Source: JAJTHJ01 sp046316025 (GTDB lineage Bacteria; Pseudomonadota; Gammaproteobacteria; Burkholderiales; Burkholderiaceae_F). From it: a stretch of 56,955 nucleotides of DNA. The notes under the pieces were generated by a model. It saw only the letters and a list, made by a program, of their open reading frames with translations, was not told the DNA's origin and did not search any database. Every line of letters starts with the position of its first letter. Within the stretch, counting starts at the first letter, position 1. Positions 41,241 to 50,915 of the stretch are shown in pieces. A program made the translations under genes and the position numbers. Location of the stretch: the NCBI GenBank assembly GCA_046316025.1, contig JBKCXU010000079.1:1-56955 (forward strand). The letters are read 5' to 3'.

Positions 41241-41515
41241 GGCTCTATTGAAATTTGAGTGGGTGAAAAATTTCTCGATGCGGAATGCGCCGAACCGAAC
41301 GTACCCCTATGTCGGGCGCTCTTGGCTTCCATGGCCATGCCCGCGAACTGCCTCGGGCACGGCCATTCCAGAGCGTATTCGCCGAGTCTCGGCGTCAAGG
41401 GTTCGCTTCGCCGCGCATTCGCGCGCCCTTGACCCCGCGCCTCGGCAAGGGCGCCCCGCGGCCCCAGTCTGCGCCGCCTTGTAGCCCGTCTACCCACTCG
41501 AAACTCAACAGAGGC
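41241..41515. mobile_element. 275-bp non-autonomous MITE-like element with target duplication
   Basis: Ends GGCTCTATTGAAATTTGAGT (41241-41260) and, complemented, GCCTCTGTTGAGTTTCGAGT (41515-41496) match at 15 of 20 positions and continue GGG. ATAAATAA flanks it on both sides (41233-41240 and 41516-41523), extendable to nine bases with CATAAATAA. There is no transposase. The ends and the 8-9 bp duplication resemble IS5-family IS903-group elements (from memory). It sits six bases upstream of the methyltransferase ATG. Confidence 0.75.
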
Positions 41516-41523
41516 ATAAATAA

Positions 41524-41800
41524 CGTCCTCGCAACCAAAGAAGGGGCCACGCCGCGCCCGCTGAGGTGAAATCACCTCCCGCTCGCAGTGAGCGCGACAC
41601 AGTCTAGACTTGTCTCGGCCCCTTACCTTTTTTGACCAACGCAACAATGAAATTGCACTCCCCTGCCTCGGGGTATGCACCAAAGAAATTGCAAGATACG
41701 TTAGTCTACTACCAGTCGACTTCACTCTTGGACCCGCGACGCAGACTCAATGACATCAACCCAGCCAAAGACACTGATGCGAAGGCAAGGCGTCAGCTGC
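41524..41800. promoter_or_regulatory. Original leader of the restriction-modification operon
   Basis: Upstream sequence of the methyltransferase before insertion. On the minus strand GCGAGGACG (just outside the MITE, 41533-41525) is the former Shine-Dalgarno. No gene is supported; the promoter should be in this stretch. It is clearly AT-richer than the flanking R-M genes. Confidence 0.45.
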
Positions 41801-44800
41801 CTAGTTGGGGAGTAGGAAGTCACTAGAGTCATGCGCTTGAAACTCTGCAAGAGGTCCTTGCAACGAGAAAGACAGATAGCAATGGACCAGAGCTCCGTTC
41901 TGACCATTTGCGGGCATGCGGTCTTTATATAGAGGTGCATCGTACCCATACTCACTCAGCCGAACGCGAGCACGCGCGCCTCCCTTAATCAAAACTCCCT
42001 GGATCTGCTCGGGGTGCCCGCTCTTGCTTCGCAAGTAGACGCGAGGTTGCCCGACAAGCGATCCCGGTATATCCATCGTCCGAAGTCGGTGAAACGCCGC
42101 CTGCGCTTCGGCAGCTAACCTAAGGTGGAAGCAGGCCACACCTTCATAAAACAAAAGTAAAACATCGTCTCTACGCGCTGGCGCCTCTCTGACTACCCGA
42201 ACATCGCCAAGGAAGAGATTCCAGTCCACCTCCCCAATCTCATGCTGCAGCCTCCATCTCACGATCAAATCGATGCGAGTCTGCCTAAGGCCTATGGACA
42301 ACGATTGTCTCTTTTTCAGCACGTGCTCCTGACATTGCCGCAGGAACTGAAACACCCCGTTGTAAGCACTCCCCTTGTCCACCAACGAGGCTTCAATAAG
42401 ACCCTTCAATGCCGCCGCTTCCGTGTGAAGTTGATCGCCGGACTCGTCGAACTTGCGCAAAGCCTCCTCTCGGAGCTTTGCGAATGGGGCCATCGTAGAT
42501 GCCAAATCCTTCTTCTGGTTTTCCAGGAGGTCCAATGCTTCCCTGTACCGAAGCTGGCGTCGACCTTGAGTACCCGCAAGTTGCTGCGCCCTTTCAAGAG
42601 CCCTACACGCCTCCACAAAGCAGTCCATCGAGACGGGATCATCTCCCTGCTGGAGTCGTATTAGGGCATTGACTTGTACATGCACCGTATACAGATTGAA
42701 GAACGCTGGCGTAGAAGCCTCGCGGAGGTGTCTCTTTACGGCGACTAAACCCGACTCCCGATCCTGTTCATCACGCTTGACGCGCTGGACGATGACGGCT
42801 GCCATCGATGTGTGAATGAACTCGCGTCGTTCCTCATGCGACGCGTAAGGATAGTCGGGCGTGTCCAAGGCGCGCTGCAGTATCTCGTACGCCTCCTTGT
42901 TGTCCTGCTCCTCGTCCGCTACCCACTTCGCGAAGTGATGCAACAATGCACGGTCCGGCACCGGGAATGTTTTCAACGCCAGTTCATACAAGTCCCTTCC
43001 TTCTCGTGGCGAGACCACTTTTCTAAGCTTGTCCTTGTTCCGAATCAACAACTCAATCAGAAAGTCTCGGTAAGCGGGGCTAGTGCCGGAACAAGCTTCA
43101 ACAAGCTGGCGGAGGACACGCACTTCCGCCGCGTGCCCAACTCCGCCATTGATCTGCTTGAGGAGAATCTGCGTAACGACTTCGTTACGAGTGAAGTACC
43201 AGAACTGATCGTCTTCTTGATGCTCTACTGGATAGAGCAAACCCCAAAGCGGGCGGCCGCCCGAGCAAATAGCAACCCAATCGGAATAGTTGATTCGAAT
43301 GGCGTTGACCAAGACCTCTGTTGGAACACCGATCCCCAAACCGCTCGCGACGGCTACAGCTTCATATGCGCGGCGCGCTGTCGCTCCTGATGCTTCGGCG
43401 CTCTCAGCGAGCGTGCCGATCAGTCGGTCTACGTTCTCTAGACGAAAGTACTCGTCGCTCAGTGACTTCTCCAGCTGTTCCCGGGTGTCGGGCAAGAGAT
43501 ACCAGAGCCTACACAGGATATCCTTTGCGCTGCGCCCACTCGCCCCCACTAGTAACCCGCGAGCATCCGCCAAATCTCTTGCTGCGCCGACCTTTAGCAA
43601 AAAGTGAGGAAGTTCTGCCTCCTCAGAAGGCGTGAGCTCATAGGCGAGCTCAATCTCCTCGTCGACCGGCGGAAGGCGACTAGCGCCCCGGGCGGAAGCT
43701 TTATCCGAGTTGCGCATGACGATAACGATGGTGATGTCGACACCCTCACTATCAAGAGCAGCGGCGAACTCCACGGGCGCTACCCCTATCGCCCACGGGT
43801 CGTCCCAGACCATGAACACACCACTATTCGGGTTTCGTGTCGCAAAGCTGCGCAAGTCCTTTGCCAGTTCTCGATACAAATGAAACAACTCACCGTTAGT
43901 CTTCTTTACCCACAGCACAAGGTTGCCCATGCGCGCGAGATCAGTGGCAAGTCGCTTTGCGACGACGGTCTTTCCGACTCCTGCTTCGCCTCTGAAGACA
44001 AGGAACTTCGGCCTTCTCTCAGGCACTTTGTACAGAACCTGCAGCGCCTGTAGAAGATCTGTAGACTGACTCCGCGCGAGGTCTAGGTCAAAACGGAAGC
44101 AGTCCCATCGCATGCCGTTAGGACGAAAGAGCCCCTCAAGTACTTCTTGTCGCCGATTCCCGAGCTGATAAGTTGGCTTCTCTCCGGATACAACGTGAAC
44201 CAGGCCCTTAAACTTCGTCCAATCTCCGTCCTTCTGTTCTAGGTTAAGTTCGAGCTTCAAACCCTGCTGGCTGCCCGCAGGCGACAGCATTGCTTCGAGA
44301 AGCTGTTGCTCCGTCCCGCAAACGTGACGAATGGTTCCATGATCCTTCACAATTCGGTCAATGACCGAATCGCGTCCTGTGTCATCGCCTTCGAAGAACA
44401 ATAGGAGGCCAGGATAGGGGGCGTGCCCGGAGTAGAGCGTTGAGACAAGATCCTGGACAAGGGATTTCTGTTCCGCCACTCCAAAGAAGACGAGTGCGCT
44501 GTCTCTAAGGTAGTCGATCGAGCCGTTGACTAGTCGGCTCCACTCCGACCTCTTAATCAGTCGTTCGGATTTTGAGAGAGCTACCCGGGAACCCTCAGAC
44601 ACTTCTACGCTACTTCCAAGTAGCTTGAAGAGGGGCAGCTGCAGGGCGGGGTTTCCGAGCACAGAAGGAGCCGTTATCACCGTTGGTTTGCGGGAGGTGG
44701 GCTTGCTGCTAAGGTGCGCGCGTACGGCTGCTTCAAACTGCAGGTCAAGCGATAGCGAAAACACGACACTCCAAGACACTCGGGCAAGCTTTTCTACCAG

Positions 44801-45100
44801 AAAGCTTGGCTTGATCTCCCTCAGATACGTCTCTGCTTCTTGTCGGAAGCGCTCGTAACTTTTTGTGTCGAAGTCAGCAAGCTGGTCGAGCAACACTGCG
44901 AAGTCTGCAGTTGAGTCCTCAAGACGCGCGGCTAAGTCACAATCACCACACAAATTCCTAGCAATACTTCGTAGATCACGCTCGAAATCGGAGATCGTCA
45001 TTCGGCACGTTGCCGAATGGCCGGCGACCAAGCCCGGGCGACCTCCAAGAAGACGGACTGCTTGCTCTATTGTTAGGAACGACTCGGATTGAGGTGCCAT
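41801..45100 (-). CDS. SIR2-like/STAND ATPase, candidate antiviral defence effector
   Basis: A 1,099-residue protein. Residues 20-220 follow the layout of SIR2-like domains, with altered motifs: GLVAGHSAT at 23-31 where GAG.S is expected, VVFSLSLD at 112-119 for the TTNYD strand, LFKLLGS at 157-163 for KLHG, and ALVFFGVAEQKSL at 202-214 for the FIG.S.D.. strand. A STAND-type NTPase follows: Walker A GEAGVGKT at 371-378 and Walker B VFMVWDDPW at 428-436. The C-terminal 500 residues are helical and TPR-like, suited to sensing. The ATG at 45100 is preceded by GGAG and lies two bases after the DUF6602-like gene. Resembles Avs-type SIR2-STAND proteins. Codon use is AT-richer than the neighbourhood. 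Confidence 0.75.
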   Translation of the reverse strand: MAPQSESFLTIEQAVRLLGGRPGLVAGHSATCRMTISDFERDLRSIARNLCGDCDLAARLEDSTADFAVLLDQLADFDTKSYERFRQEAETYLREIKPSFLVEKLARVSWSVVFSLSLDLQFEAAVRAHLSSKPTSRKPTVITAPSVLGNPALQLPLFKLLGSSVEVSEGSRVALSKSERLIKRSEWSRLVNGSIDYLRDSALVFFGVAEQKSLVQDLVSTLYSGHAPYPGLLLFFEGDDTGRDSVIDRIVKDHGTIRHVCGTEQQLLEAMLSPAGSQQGLKLELNLEQKDGDWTKFKGLVHVVSGEKPTYQLGNRRQEVLEGLFRPNGMRWDCFRFDLDLARSQSTDLLQALQVLYKVPERRPKFLVFRGEAGVGKTVVAKRLATDLARMGNLVLWVKKTNGELFHLYRELAKDLRSFATRNPNSGVFMVWDDPWAIGVAPVEFAAALDSEGVDITIVIVMRNSDKASARGASRLPPVDEEIELAYELTPSEEAELPHFLLKVGAARDLADARGLLVGASGRSAKDILCRLWYLLPDTREQLEKSLSDEYFRLENVDRLIGTLAESAEASGATARRAYEAVAVASGLGIGVPTEVLVNAIRINYSDWVAICSGGRPLWGLLYPVEHQEDDQFWYFTRNEVVTQILLKQINGGVGHAAEVRVLRQLVEACSGTSPAYRDFLIELLIRNKDKLRKVVSPREGRDLYELALKTFPVPDRALLHHFAKWVADEEQDNKEAYEILQRALDTPDYPYASHEERREFIHTSMAAVIVQRVKRDEQDRESGLVAVKRHLREASTPAFFNLYTVHVQVNALIRLQQGDDPVSMDCFVEACRALERAQQLAGTQGRRQLRYREALDLLENQKKDLASTMAPFAKLREEALRKFDESGDQLHTEAAALKGLIEASLVDKGSAYNGVFQFLRQCQEHVLKKRQSLSIGLRQTRIDLIVRWRLQHEIGEVDWNLFLGDVRVVREAPARRDDVLLLFYEGVACFHLRLAAEAQAAFHRLRTMDIPGSLVGQPRVYLRSKSGHPEQIQGVLIKGGARARVRLSEYGYDAPLYKDRMPANGQNGALVHCYLSFSLQGPLAEFQAHDSSDFLLPN

Positions 45101-45102
45101 CG

Positions 45103-45915
45103 TCACTCCAACACAATGGATCGTTGAACTACGCTTAAGCCGTCGATGCGCTCGAGCAAGGCGTCGAGCTCTCCCGGAAACGGAAGGCGAGTAAGGTTGG
45201 CCCTCAAGAACCCAAATAGCTGGGCCATGGCTAACGCTGCCGACCAACGCTCGGACGAAAATGCTCTCACTGACAAGACAGACCGTCGCTCTTGATCCTC
45301 ACTTAAGAGAACCAAGAACGAGTCAAGAACTGCAATTACACACGGCATCTTCTGTGGCGCAGAAATCGCACTGTTGTCAATTTCTTGCCTGAAATCTCTA
45401 TTGCCTAGAATACTTGTTAAGTCTTGTAAGATGTCCTCTAGTGGTTGCGGCTTCTCTGCCGTTCCAAAGAGTATGGCTGACCACAGGTCGGCTGGCTTTG
45501 CAGGATTACAAATGACTCCGCGGACTTTTGCGACGTTCAGGAGAGCTTTCGCTAAGACGTCCTTTCTATAGGTCGACTTAACTTCCAGTGTCGCAAGTAC
45601 CGACGACGGAGCGACTATCTGTAAGTCTCCTTCGTTGAATAGCGGAACATGCCGGTGAGGGTCGGAGACGATAATATCCACTTCTGGAGACACTACGTCT
45701 GTGTCGAGCCGACGCACGAAGCCGCGGGAGATACTTAGATCTATCGGTAGATGGCGGCGCAAAAACTCTCTTAGAAGTGACTCTTTATGCATGCCATCCG
45801 ATAGCCAGTGAGCAGCGCCTATGAGCAAGCGGACGCGATCGGCGCGCGACTGGAACTCTAGAGCCCAGCTTTCGAAGTAGGCGGGAACACGACTGTCCAA
45901 ATTGACCTCAAACAC
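45103..45915 (-). CDS. DUF6602-like protein with PD-(D/E)XK signature
   Basis: A 270-residue protein: a helical N-terminus (YFESWALEFQSRADRVRLLI), then HKESLLREFLRRHLPIDLSI with E47/E50, SRGFVRRLDTDVVSPEVDII with D80, and SSVLATLEVKSTYRKDV with E111-V-K113. The D...E-x-K arrangement is the PD-(D/E)XK nuclease core, as in DUF6602 proteins. GTG start; no strong ribosome binding site. First gene of a two-gene operon with the SIR2/STAND gene. It may be the nuclease effector or a regulator. Confidence 0.7.
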   Translation of the reverse strand: MFEVNLDSRVPAYFESWALEFQSRADRVRLLIGAAHWLSDGMHKESLLREFLRRHLPIDLSISRGFVRRLDTDVVSPEVDIIVSDPHRHVPLFNEGDLQIVAPSSVLATLEVKSTYRKDVLAKALLNVAKVRGVICNPAKPADLWSAILFGTAEKPQPLEDILQDLTSILGNRDFRQEIDNSAISAPQKMPCVIAVLDSFLVLLSEDQERRSVLSVRAFSSERWSAALAMAQLFGFLRANLTRLPFPGELDALLERIDGLSVVQRSIVLE

Positions 45916-45971
45916 TTAGTCTACTGAAACGCCATTATGCATTGCTTGATGTGCTTCTTGCGCCACGTGAA

Positions 45972-48900
45972 TTACATGTTTCTGCGATACTGCCCGCCGA
46001 CCTCAAACAGCGCATTCGTGATCTGCCCCAGCGAGCACACGCGCACGGCATCGATCAGCACAGCGAAGACGTTGCCGTTGTCGATCACCGCGCGCTTGAG
46101 CTTTTCCAGCATCGCCGGCGCGGCCTGGGCGTTGCGGGCGTGAAAGGCGCGCAGGCGCGTGAGCTGACTTTGCTTTTCTTCCTCGGTGCTGCGCGCGAGT
46201 TCGATCTGCTGCGGCACCTCTTCCGTGTGCGGCGCGCGGAAGGTGTTGACACCGACGATCGGGTACTCGCCGGTGTGCTTCAGGTGCTCGTAGTGCAGCG
46301 ACTCTTCCTGAATCTTGCCGCGCTGGTAGCCCAGTTCCATCGCGCCCAGCACGCCGCCGCGCTCGCTGATCGCCTCGAACTCGCGCAGAACAGCTTCTTC
46401 GACTAGTTCGGTCAGCTCCTCGATGATGAAGCTGCCCTGGTTGGGGTTCTCGTTCTTCGCCACGCCCCACTCGCGGTTGATGATGAGCTGGATCGCCAGC
46501 GCGCGGCGCACGCTCTCTTCGGTCGGCGTGGTGATCGCCTCATCAAAGGCGTTGGTGTGCAGGCTGTTGGCGTTGTCGTAGGTGGCGATCAGCGCTTGCA
46601 GCGTGGTGCGGATGTCGTTGAACTGAATCTCCTGCGCATGCAGGCTGCGGCCGCTGGTCTGGCAGTGGTACTTCAACTTCTGGCTGCGCTCATTGGCCCC
46701 GTACTTGTCGCGCATCGCGGTGGCCCAGATGCGCCGCGCCACACGGCCCAGCACGCTGTACTCCGGGTCCATGCCGTTGCTGAAGAAAAACGACAGGTTG
46801 GGCGCAAAGTCGTCGATGTGCATGCCGCGCGCGAGATAGGCCTCCACGAAGGTGAAGCCGTTGGCGAGCGTGAAGGCGAGCTGGCTCACCGGGTTGGCCC
46901 CAGCCTCGGCGATGTGATAGCCGCTGATCGACACCGAGTAGAAGTTGCGCACGTTGTGGTGGACGAAGTACTCCTGAATGTCGCCCATCACCTTGAGGCT
47001 GAACTCGGTGGAGAAGATGCAGGTGTTCTGGCCCTGGTCTTCCTTGAGGATGTCGGCCTGCACGGTGCCACGCACGTTCTCCAGCACCCAGGCGCGGATC
47101 TTCTGCGCTTCGTCGTCGGTCGGTTCGCGGCCATTGTCGGCGCGGAACTTGTCGAGGTTCTGGTCGATCGCGGTGTTCATGAACATCGCGAGGATGCTCG
47201 GCGCCGGCCCGTTGATGGTCATGCTGACACTGGTGTTGGGCGCGGTGAGGTCAAAGCCGCCGTAGAGCACCTTCACGTCGTCCAGCGTGGCGATGGACAC
47301 CCCGCTGTTTCCGACCTTGCCGTAGATGTCGGGGCGCTCGTCGGGGTCGTTGCCGTAGAGCGTCACGCTGTCGAAGGCGGTTGAGAGCCGCTTGGCCGGC
47401 ATGCCTTCGGACAGCAGCTTGAAGCGCCGGTTGGTGCGGAAGGGGTCGCCTTCGCCGGCGAACATGCGGGTCGGGTCTTCGTTCTCGCGTTTGAAGGCGA
47501 ACACGCCCGCGGTGTACGGAAAGCTGCCGGGCACGTTTTCCAGCAGCAGCCACTTGAGGATTTCGCCGTGGTCTTCGTATCTCGGTAGCGCCACCTTGCG
47601 GATCTTGGTGCCGGACAAACTCGTGTGCGTGAGCGCTGTGCGGATTTCTTTGTCGCGGATTTTTACGACGTACTCGTCGCTGGCGTAGGCCTGCTGCATC
47701 TGCGGCCACATGGCGAGGAGCTTTTGGCTGCGGGGGTCGAGTTGGGACTCGCGCTCGTGGAGCAGTGCCTCCAGCCGCACCAAAGCGCCCTCACCCGGCG
47801 CGGCTGCCGCCGCGCCACCCTCTCCCGGTGAGGCGGGCGAGGGTTTGGCCTTGCCCCCCTCGCCCGCATCAGCGGGAGAGGGGCCGGGGGTGAGGGAGAG
47901 CAGCCTCTGCGTCGTCAGCAACGCCTGCCGCTCCCGCGCAATCCGCGCCTGCTCGATCGCATGCTTCTTGTATCCGCGCACGGTGTCGGCAATCTCGGCC
48001 AGGTAGCGCGTGCGCTGCGGCGGCACGATGGGGGTCTGGTTGGTCGAGTGGCGCGTGGCCACGCGCGGCAGGCTGCCCGCCTTTGTCTTGAGTCCCAGTT
48101 CCTGCAAGCGCGGCCGGATCGCCTGATAGAGCGCCGTCACCCCGTCGTCGTTAAAGCGCGCGGCCTGGGTGCCGAACACCGGCATCTCCTCTGGGCTTTG
48201 CTTGAACGCCTGCTTATTGCGCTGTACCTGCTTGCTTACGTCGCGCAGCGCGTCGGCCGCGCCCTTGCGGTCGAATTTGTTGATCGCGACGAAGTCGGCA
48301 AAGTCCAGCATGTCGATCTTTTCGAGCTGGCTGGCCGCACCGTACTCCGGTGTCATCACGTACAGGCTCGCGTCCACGTGCGGGACGATAGCCGCGTCGC
48401 CCTGGCCGATGCCGCTGGTTTCCACCAGCACGAGGTCGAAGCCCGCGATTTTGCAGGCGGCGATCACGTCGGGCAGCGCCTGGCTGATTTCGCTGCCGGC
48501 TTCGCGGGTCGCGAGCGAGCGCATGTACACGCGCGCACCGCTCTGCCAAGGCTGGATCGCGTTCATCCTGATCCGGTCGCCCAGCAGCGCGCCGCCGCTC
48601 TTGCGGCGCGAGGGGTCGATGGAGATCACCGCCACCGTCAGCGCATCGCCCTGGTCGAGCCGCAGCCGGCGTATCAACTCGTCGGTCAGCGAGCTCTTGC
48701 CCGCGCCGCCGGTACCGGTGATGCCGAGCACCGGCACCCTGGCGGTATCCGCCGTCTTGCGCAGCGCTTCCTTGAGCTTGGCGTCCGCCGTGCCCAACTC
48801 CAGCCCGGTGATCAGCTGCGCCAGCGCGCGCCAGCGGCGGGTCAGGTCGGCGTCCTGCAACGCGGCCACGGACTTCGGCGCGCGCGGGGACAAGTCCTCG

Positions 48901-49349
48901 TCGCAGGCGGCGACGATGGCGCCGATCATCCCTTCCAGCCCGAGCTTCTGGCCGTCCTCGGGCGAGAAGATGCGCGCCACGCCGTAGTCGTGCAGTTCGC
49001 GAATCTCGGCCGGCACGATCACGCCGCCGCCGCCGCCGAAAACCTTGATGTTCTCCCCGCCGCGCGCGCGCAGCAGGTCGAGCATGTACTTGAAGAACTC
49101 GACGTGCCCGCCCTGGTAGCTGCTGATCGCGATGCCCTGCACGTCCTCGTGCAAGGCGGCGGTAACGATCTCTTCCACCGAGCGGTTGTGCCCCAGGTGG
49201 ATCACCTCCGCCCCCATCCCTTGCAGGATGCGCCGCATGATGTTGATGCTGGCATCGTGCCCGTCGAACAGGCTCGCCGCGGTGACAAAGCGGACCTTGT
49301 GCTTCGGGCGGTAACTCGCCAGCTTCTTGACTTCGGACAGGTCGGTCAT
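45972..49349 (-). CDS. icmF: Fused isobutyryl-CoA mutase IcmF (with a REP-encoded linker)
   Basis: A 1,125-residue adenosylcobalamin enzyme interconverting isobutyryl- and n-butyryl-CoA, with its own G-protein chaperone. Order: B12-binding domain (SLFDGHDASINIMRR, with H31 as cobalt ligand), MeaB-like GTPase (P-loop GTGGAGKSS at 212-220, NKFD at 357-360), linker, then the mutase TIM barrel (GVFAFKRENEDPTRMFAGEG, PNTSVSMTINGPAPSILAMF, SGRSLHAQEIQFNDIRTTLQ). Start ATG at 49349, preceded by GGAGCG. Residues 485-521 of the linker are encoded by a REP element, so the protein is slightly longer than the family norm. Confidence 0.95.
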   Translation of the reverse strand: MTDLSEVKKLASYRPKHKVRFVTAASLFDGHDASINIMRRILQGMGAEVIHLGHNRSVEEIVTAALHEDVQGIAISSYQGGHVEFFKYMLDLLRARGGENIKVFGGGGGVIVPAEIRELHDYGVARIFSPEDGQKLGLEGMIGAIVAACDEDLSPRAPKSVAALQDADLTRRWRALAQLITGLELGTADAKLKEALRKTADTARVPVLGITGTGGAGKSSLTDELIRRLRLDQGDALTVAVISIDPSRRKSGGALLGDRIRMNAIQPWQSGARVYMRSLATREAGSEISQALPDVIAACKIAGFDLVLVETSGIGQGDAAIVPHVDASLYVMTPEYGAASQLEKIDMLDFADFVAINKFDRKGAADALRDVSKQVQRNKQAFKQSPEEMPVFGTQAARFNDDGVTALYQAIRPRLQELGLKTKAGSLPRVATRHSTNQTPIVPPQRTRYLAEIADTVRGYKKHAIEQARIARERQALLTTQRLLSLTPGPSPADAGEGGKAKPSPASPGEGGAAAAAPGEGALVRLEALLHERESQLDPRSQKLLAMWPQMQQAYASDEYVVKIRDKEIRTALTHTSLSGTKIRKVALPRYEDHGEILKWLLLENVPGSFPYTAGVFAFKRENEDPTRMFAGEGDPFRTNRRFKLLSEGMPAKRLSTAFDSVTLYGNDPDERPDIYGKVGNSGVSIATLDDVKVLYGGFDLTAPNTSVSMTINGPAPSILAMFMNTAIDQNLDKFRADNGREPTDDEAQKIRAWVLENVRGTVQADILKEDQGQNTCIFSTEFSLKVMGDIQEYFVHHNVRNFYSVSISGYHIAEAGANPVSQLAFTLANGFTFVEAYLARGMHIDDFAPNLSFFFSNGMDPEYSVLGRVARRIWATAMRDKYGANERSQKLKYHCQTSGRSLHAQEIQFNDIRTTLQALIATYDNANSLHTNAFDEAITTPTEESVRRALAIQLIINREWGVAKNENPNQGSFIIEELTELVEEAVLREFEAISERGGVLGAMELGYQRGKIQEESLHYEHLKHTGEYPIVGVNTFRAPHTEEVPQQIELARSTEEEKQSQLTRLRAFHARNAQAAPAMLEKLKRAVIDNGNVFAVLIDAVRVCSLGQITNALFEVGGQYRRNM
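47788..47896 (-). repeat. REP-like element translated in frame inside icmF
   Basis: 109 bases from CCCTCACCC (47788-47796) to GGGTGAGGG (47888-47896) with internal hairpins. The complement of 47856-47896 equals 22462-22502 over 41 bases. Read on the icmF strand it encodes LTPGPSPADAGEGGKAKPSP and an Ala-rich stretch without a stop. Confidence 0.85.
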
Positions 49350-49373
49350 GGTGGTCGCTCCAGAGGGACTTGC

Positions 49374-49473
49374 TCCTCCCCCTTCAAGGCGGAGGCGGGG
49401 AGGGGGATGGGTTGCGCTCGGCGGGCCGCGATAACCCATCCCCCACCCCGGCCCTCCCCTTGAAGGGGAGGGA
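49374..49473. repeat. REP-like element between icmF and the SRAP gene
   Basis: CTCCTCCCCCTTCAAGG and its complement at 49456-49473 form the ends; GGGATGGGTT and AACCCATCCC form an inner stem. It occupies most of the 170 bases between the icmF start and the SRAP stop, where the icmF promoter must also lie. Confidence 0.7.
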
Positions 49474-49519
49474 GTCAACACGTTGCCCGCGGTCCAGCTT
49501 ATCCAAGTTGACGTTAACG

Positions 49520-50119
49520 TCAACCGGCAATCGGCCTCATCGTCGCGGCGTCGGAGGGGCGGAGCAGTGCCGCCGGCTCGGCGCCCGCCAGCCAGTTGCC
49601 GTAGTCGGCACCGGCGACGATCACCGGCATGCGGTCGTGGATCGGCGCGATCTGCGCGTCGGCCGCGCAGGTGACGATGGTGTAGGTCTCGACCGGCTCG
49701 CCGCCCGCCGGGTCGCGCCACCACTCCCACAGGCCGGCCAGCGCAAAGAGCGGCTCGTCGGCCAGGCCGATCCGCCACCGGGTCTTGTGCCCCGCCGGCC
49801 CGGTCCACTCGTAGAACGCGTTGACCGGCACCAGACAGCGGCGCGCCCGGTAGGCGGCGCGGAAAGCCGGCTGCGTGGCGACCGTCTCGCCGCGCGCGTT
49901 GATGCAGCGGGTGCCGAACCTCAGGTCCTTGGCCCAGCTCGGAACCAGCCCCCAGCGGGCGAGCACGCACTCACGCGCGCCGTCGCGCGCCAGACGCACG
50001 ATCGGCGCGCGCTGGGTGGGGCGCAGGTCGGGGTTGGGCGCAAAGTCCGGCACCGCCGGCACCGCGAACTTGGCGCGGATCGCGGCGGGATTGTCTGAGA
50101 GGTCGTAGCGGCCACACAT
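49520..50119 (-). CDS. SRAP-family abasic-site-processing protein (YedK/HMCES)
   Basis: A 199-residue protein that forms a thiazolidine crosslink with abasic sites in single-stranded DNA. The start is the ATG at 50119 because Cys must be residue 2 (MCGRYDLSDN); the longer MRHM start would bury it. Family blocks: RWGLVPSWAKDLRFGTRCIN (catalytic Asn/Arg), ARRCLVPVNAFYEW with the active Glu, and IHDRMPVIV with the His. Divergent from the ABC transporter operon. Confidence 0.93.
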   Translation of the reverse strand: MCGRYDLSDNPAAIRAKFAVPAVPDFAPNPDLRPTQRAPIVRLARDGARECVLARWGLVPSWAKDLRFGTRCINARGETVATQPAFRAAYRARRCLVPVNAFYEWTGPAGHKTRWRIGLADEPLFALAGLWEWWRDPAGGEPVETYTIVTCAADAQIAPIHDRMPVIVAGADYGNWLAGAEPAALLRPSDAATMRPIAG

Positions 50120-50177
50120 GTGGCGCATTGTCGGGCGGCGCAGGTATCCTGCGCCCCGCCTGTGCTCGAGGCCAACG

Positions 50178-50911
<734 letters not shown>

Positions 50912-50915
<4 letters not shown>

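Noticed and set aside
41231..41725. 164-codon minus-strand frame through the MITE
   Set aside because: It crosses the inserted element and the target duplication, and ends over the methyltransferase start; it cannot be an old gene.
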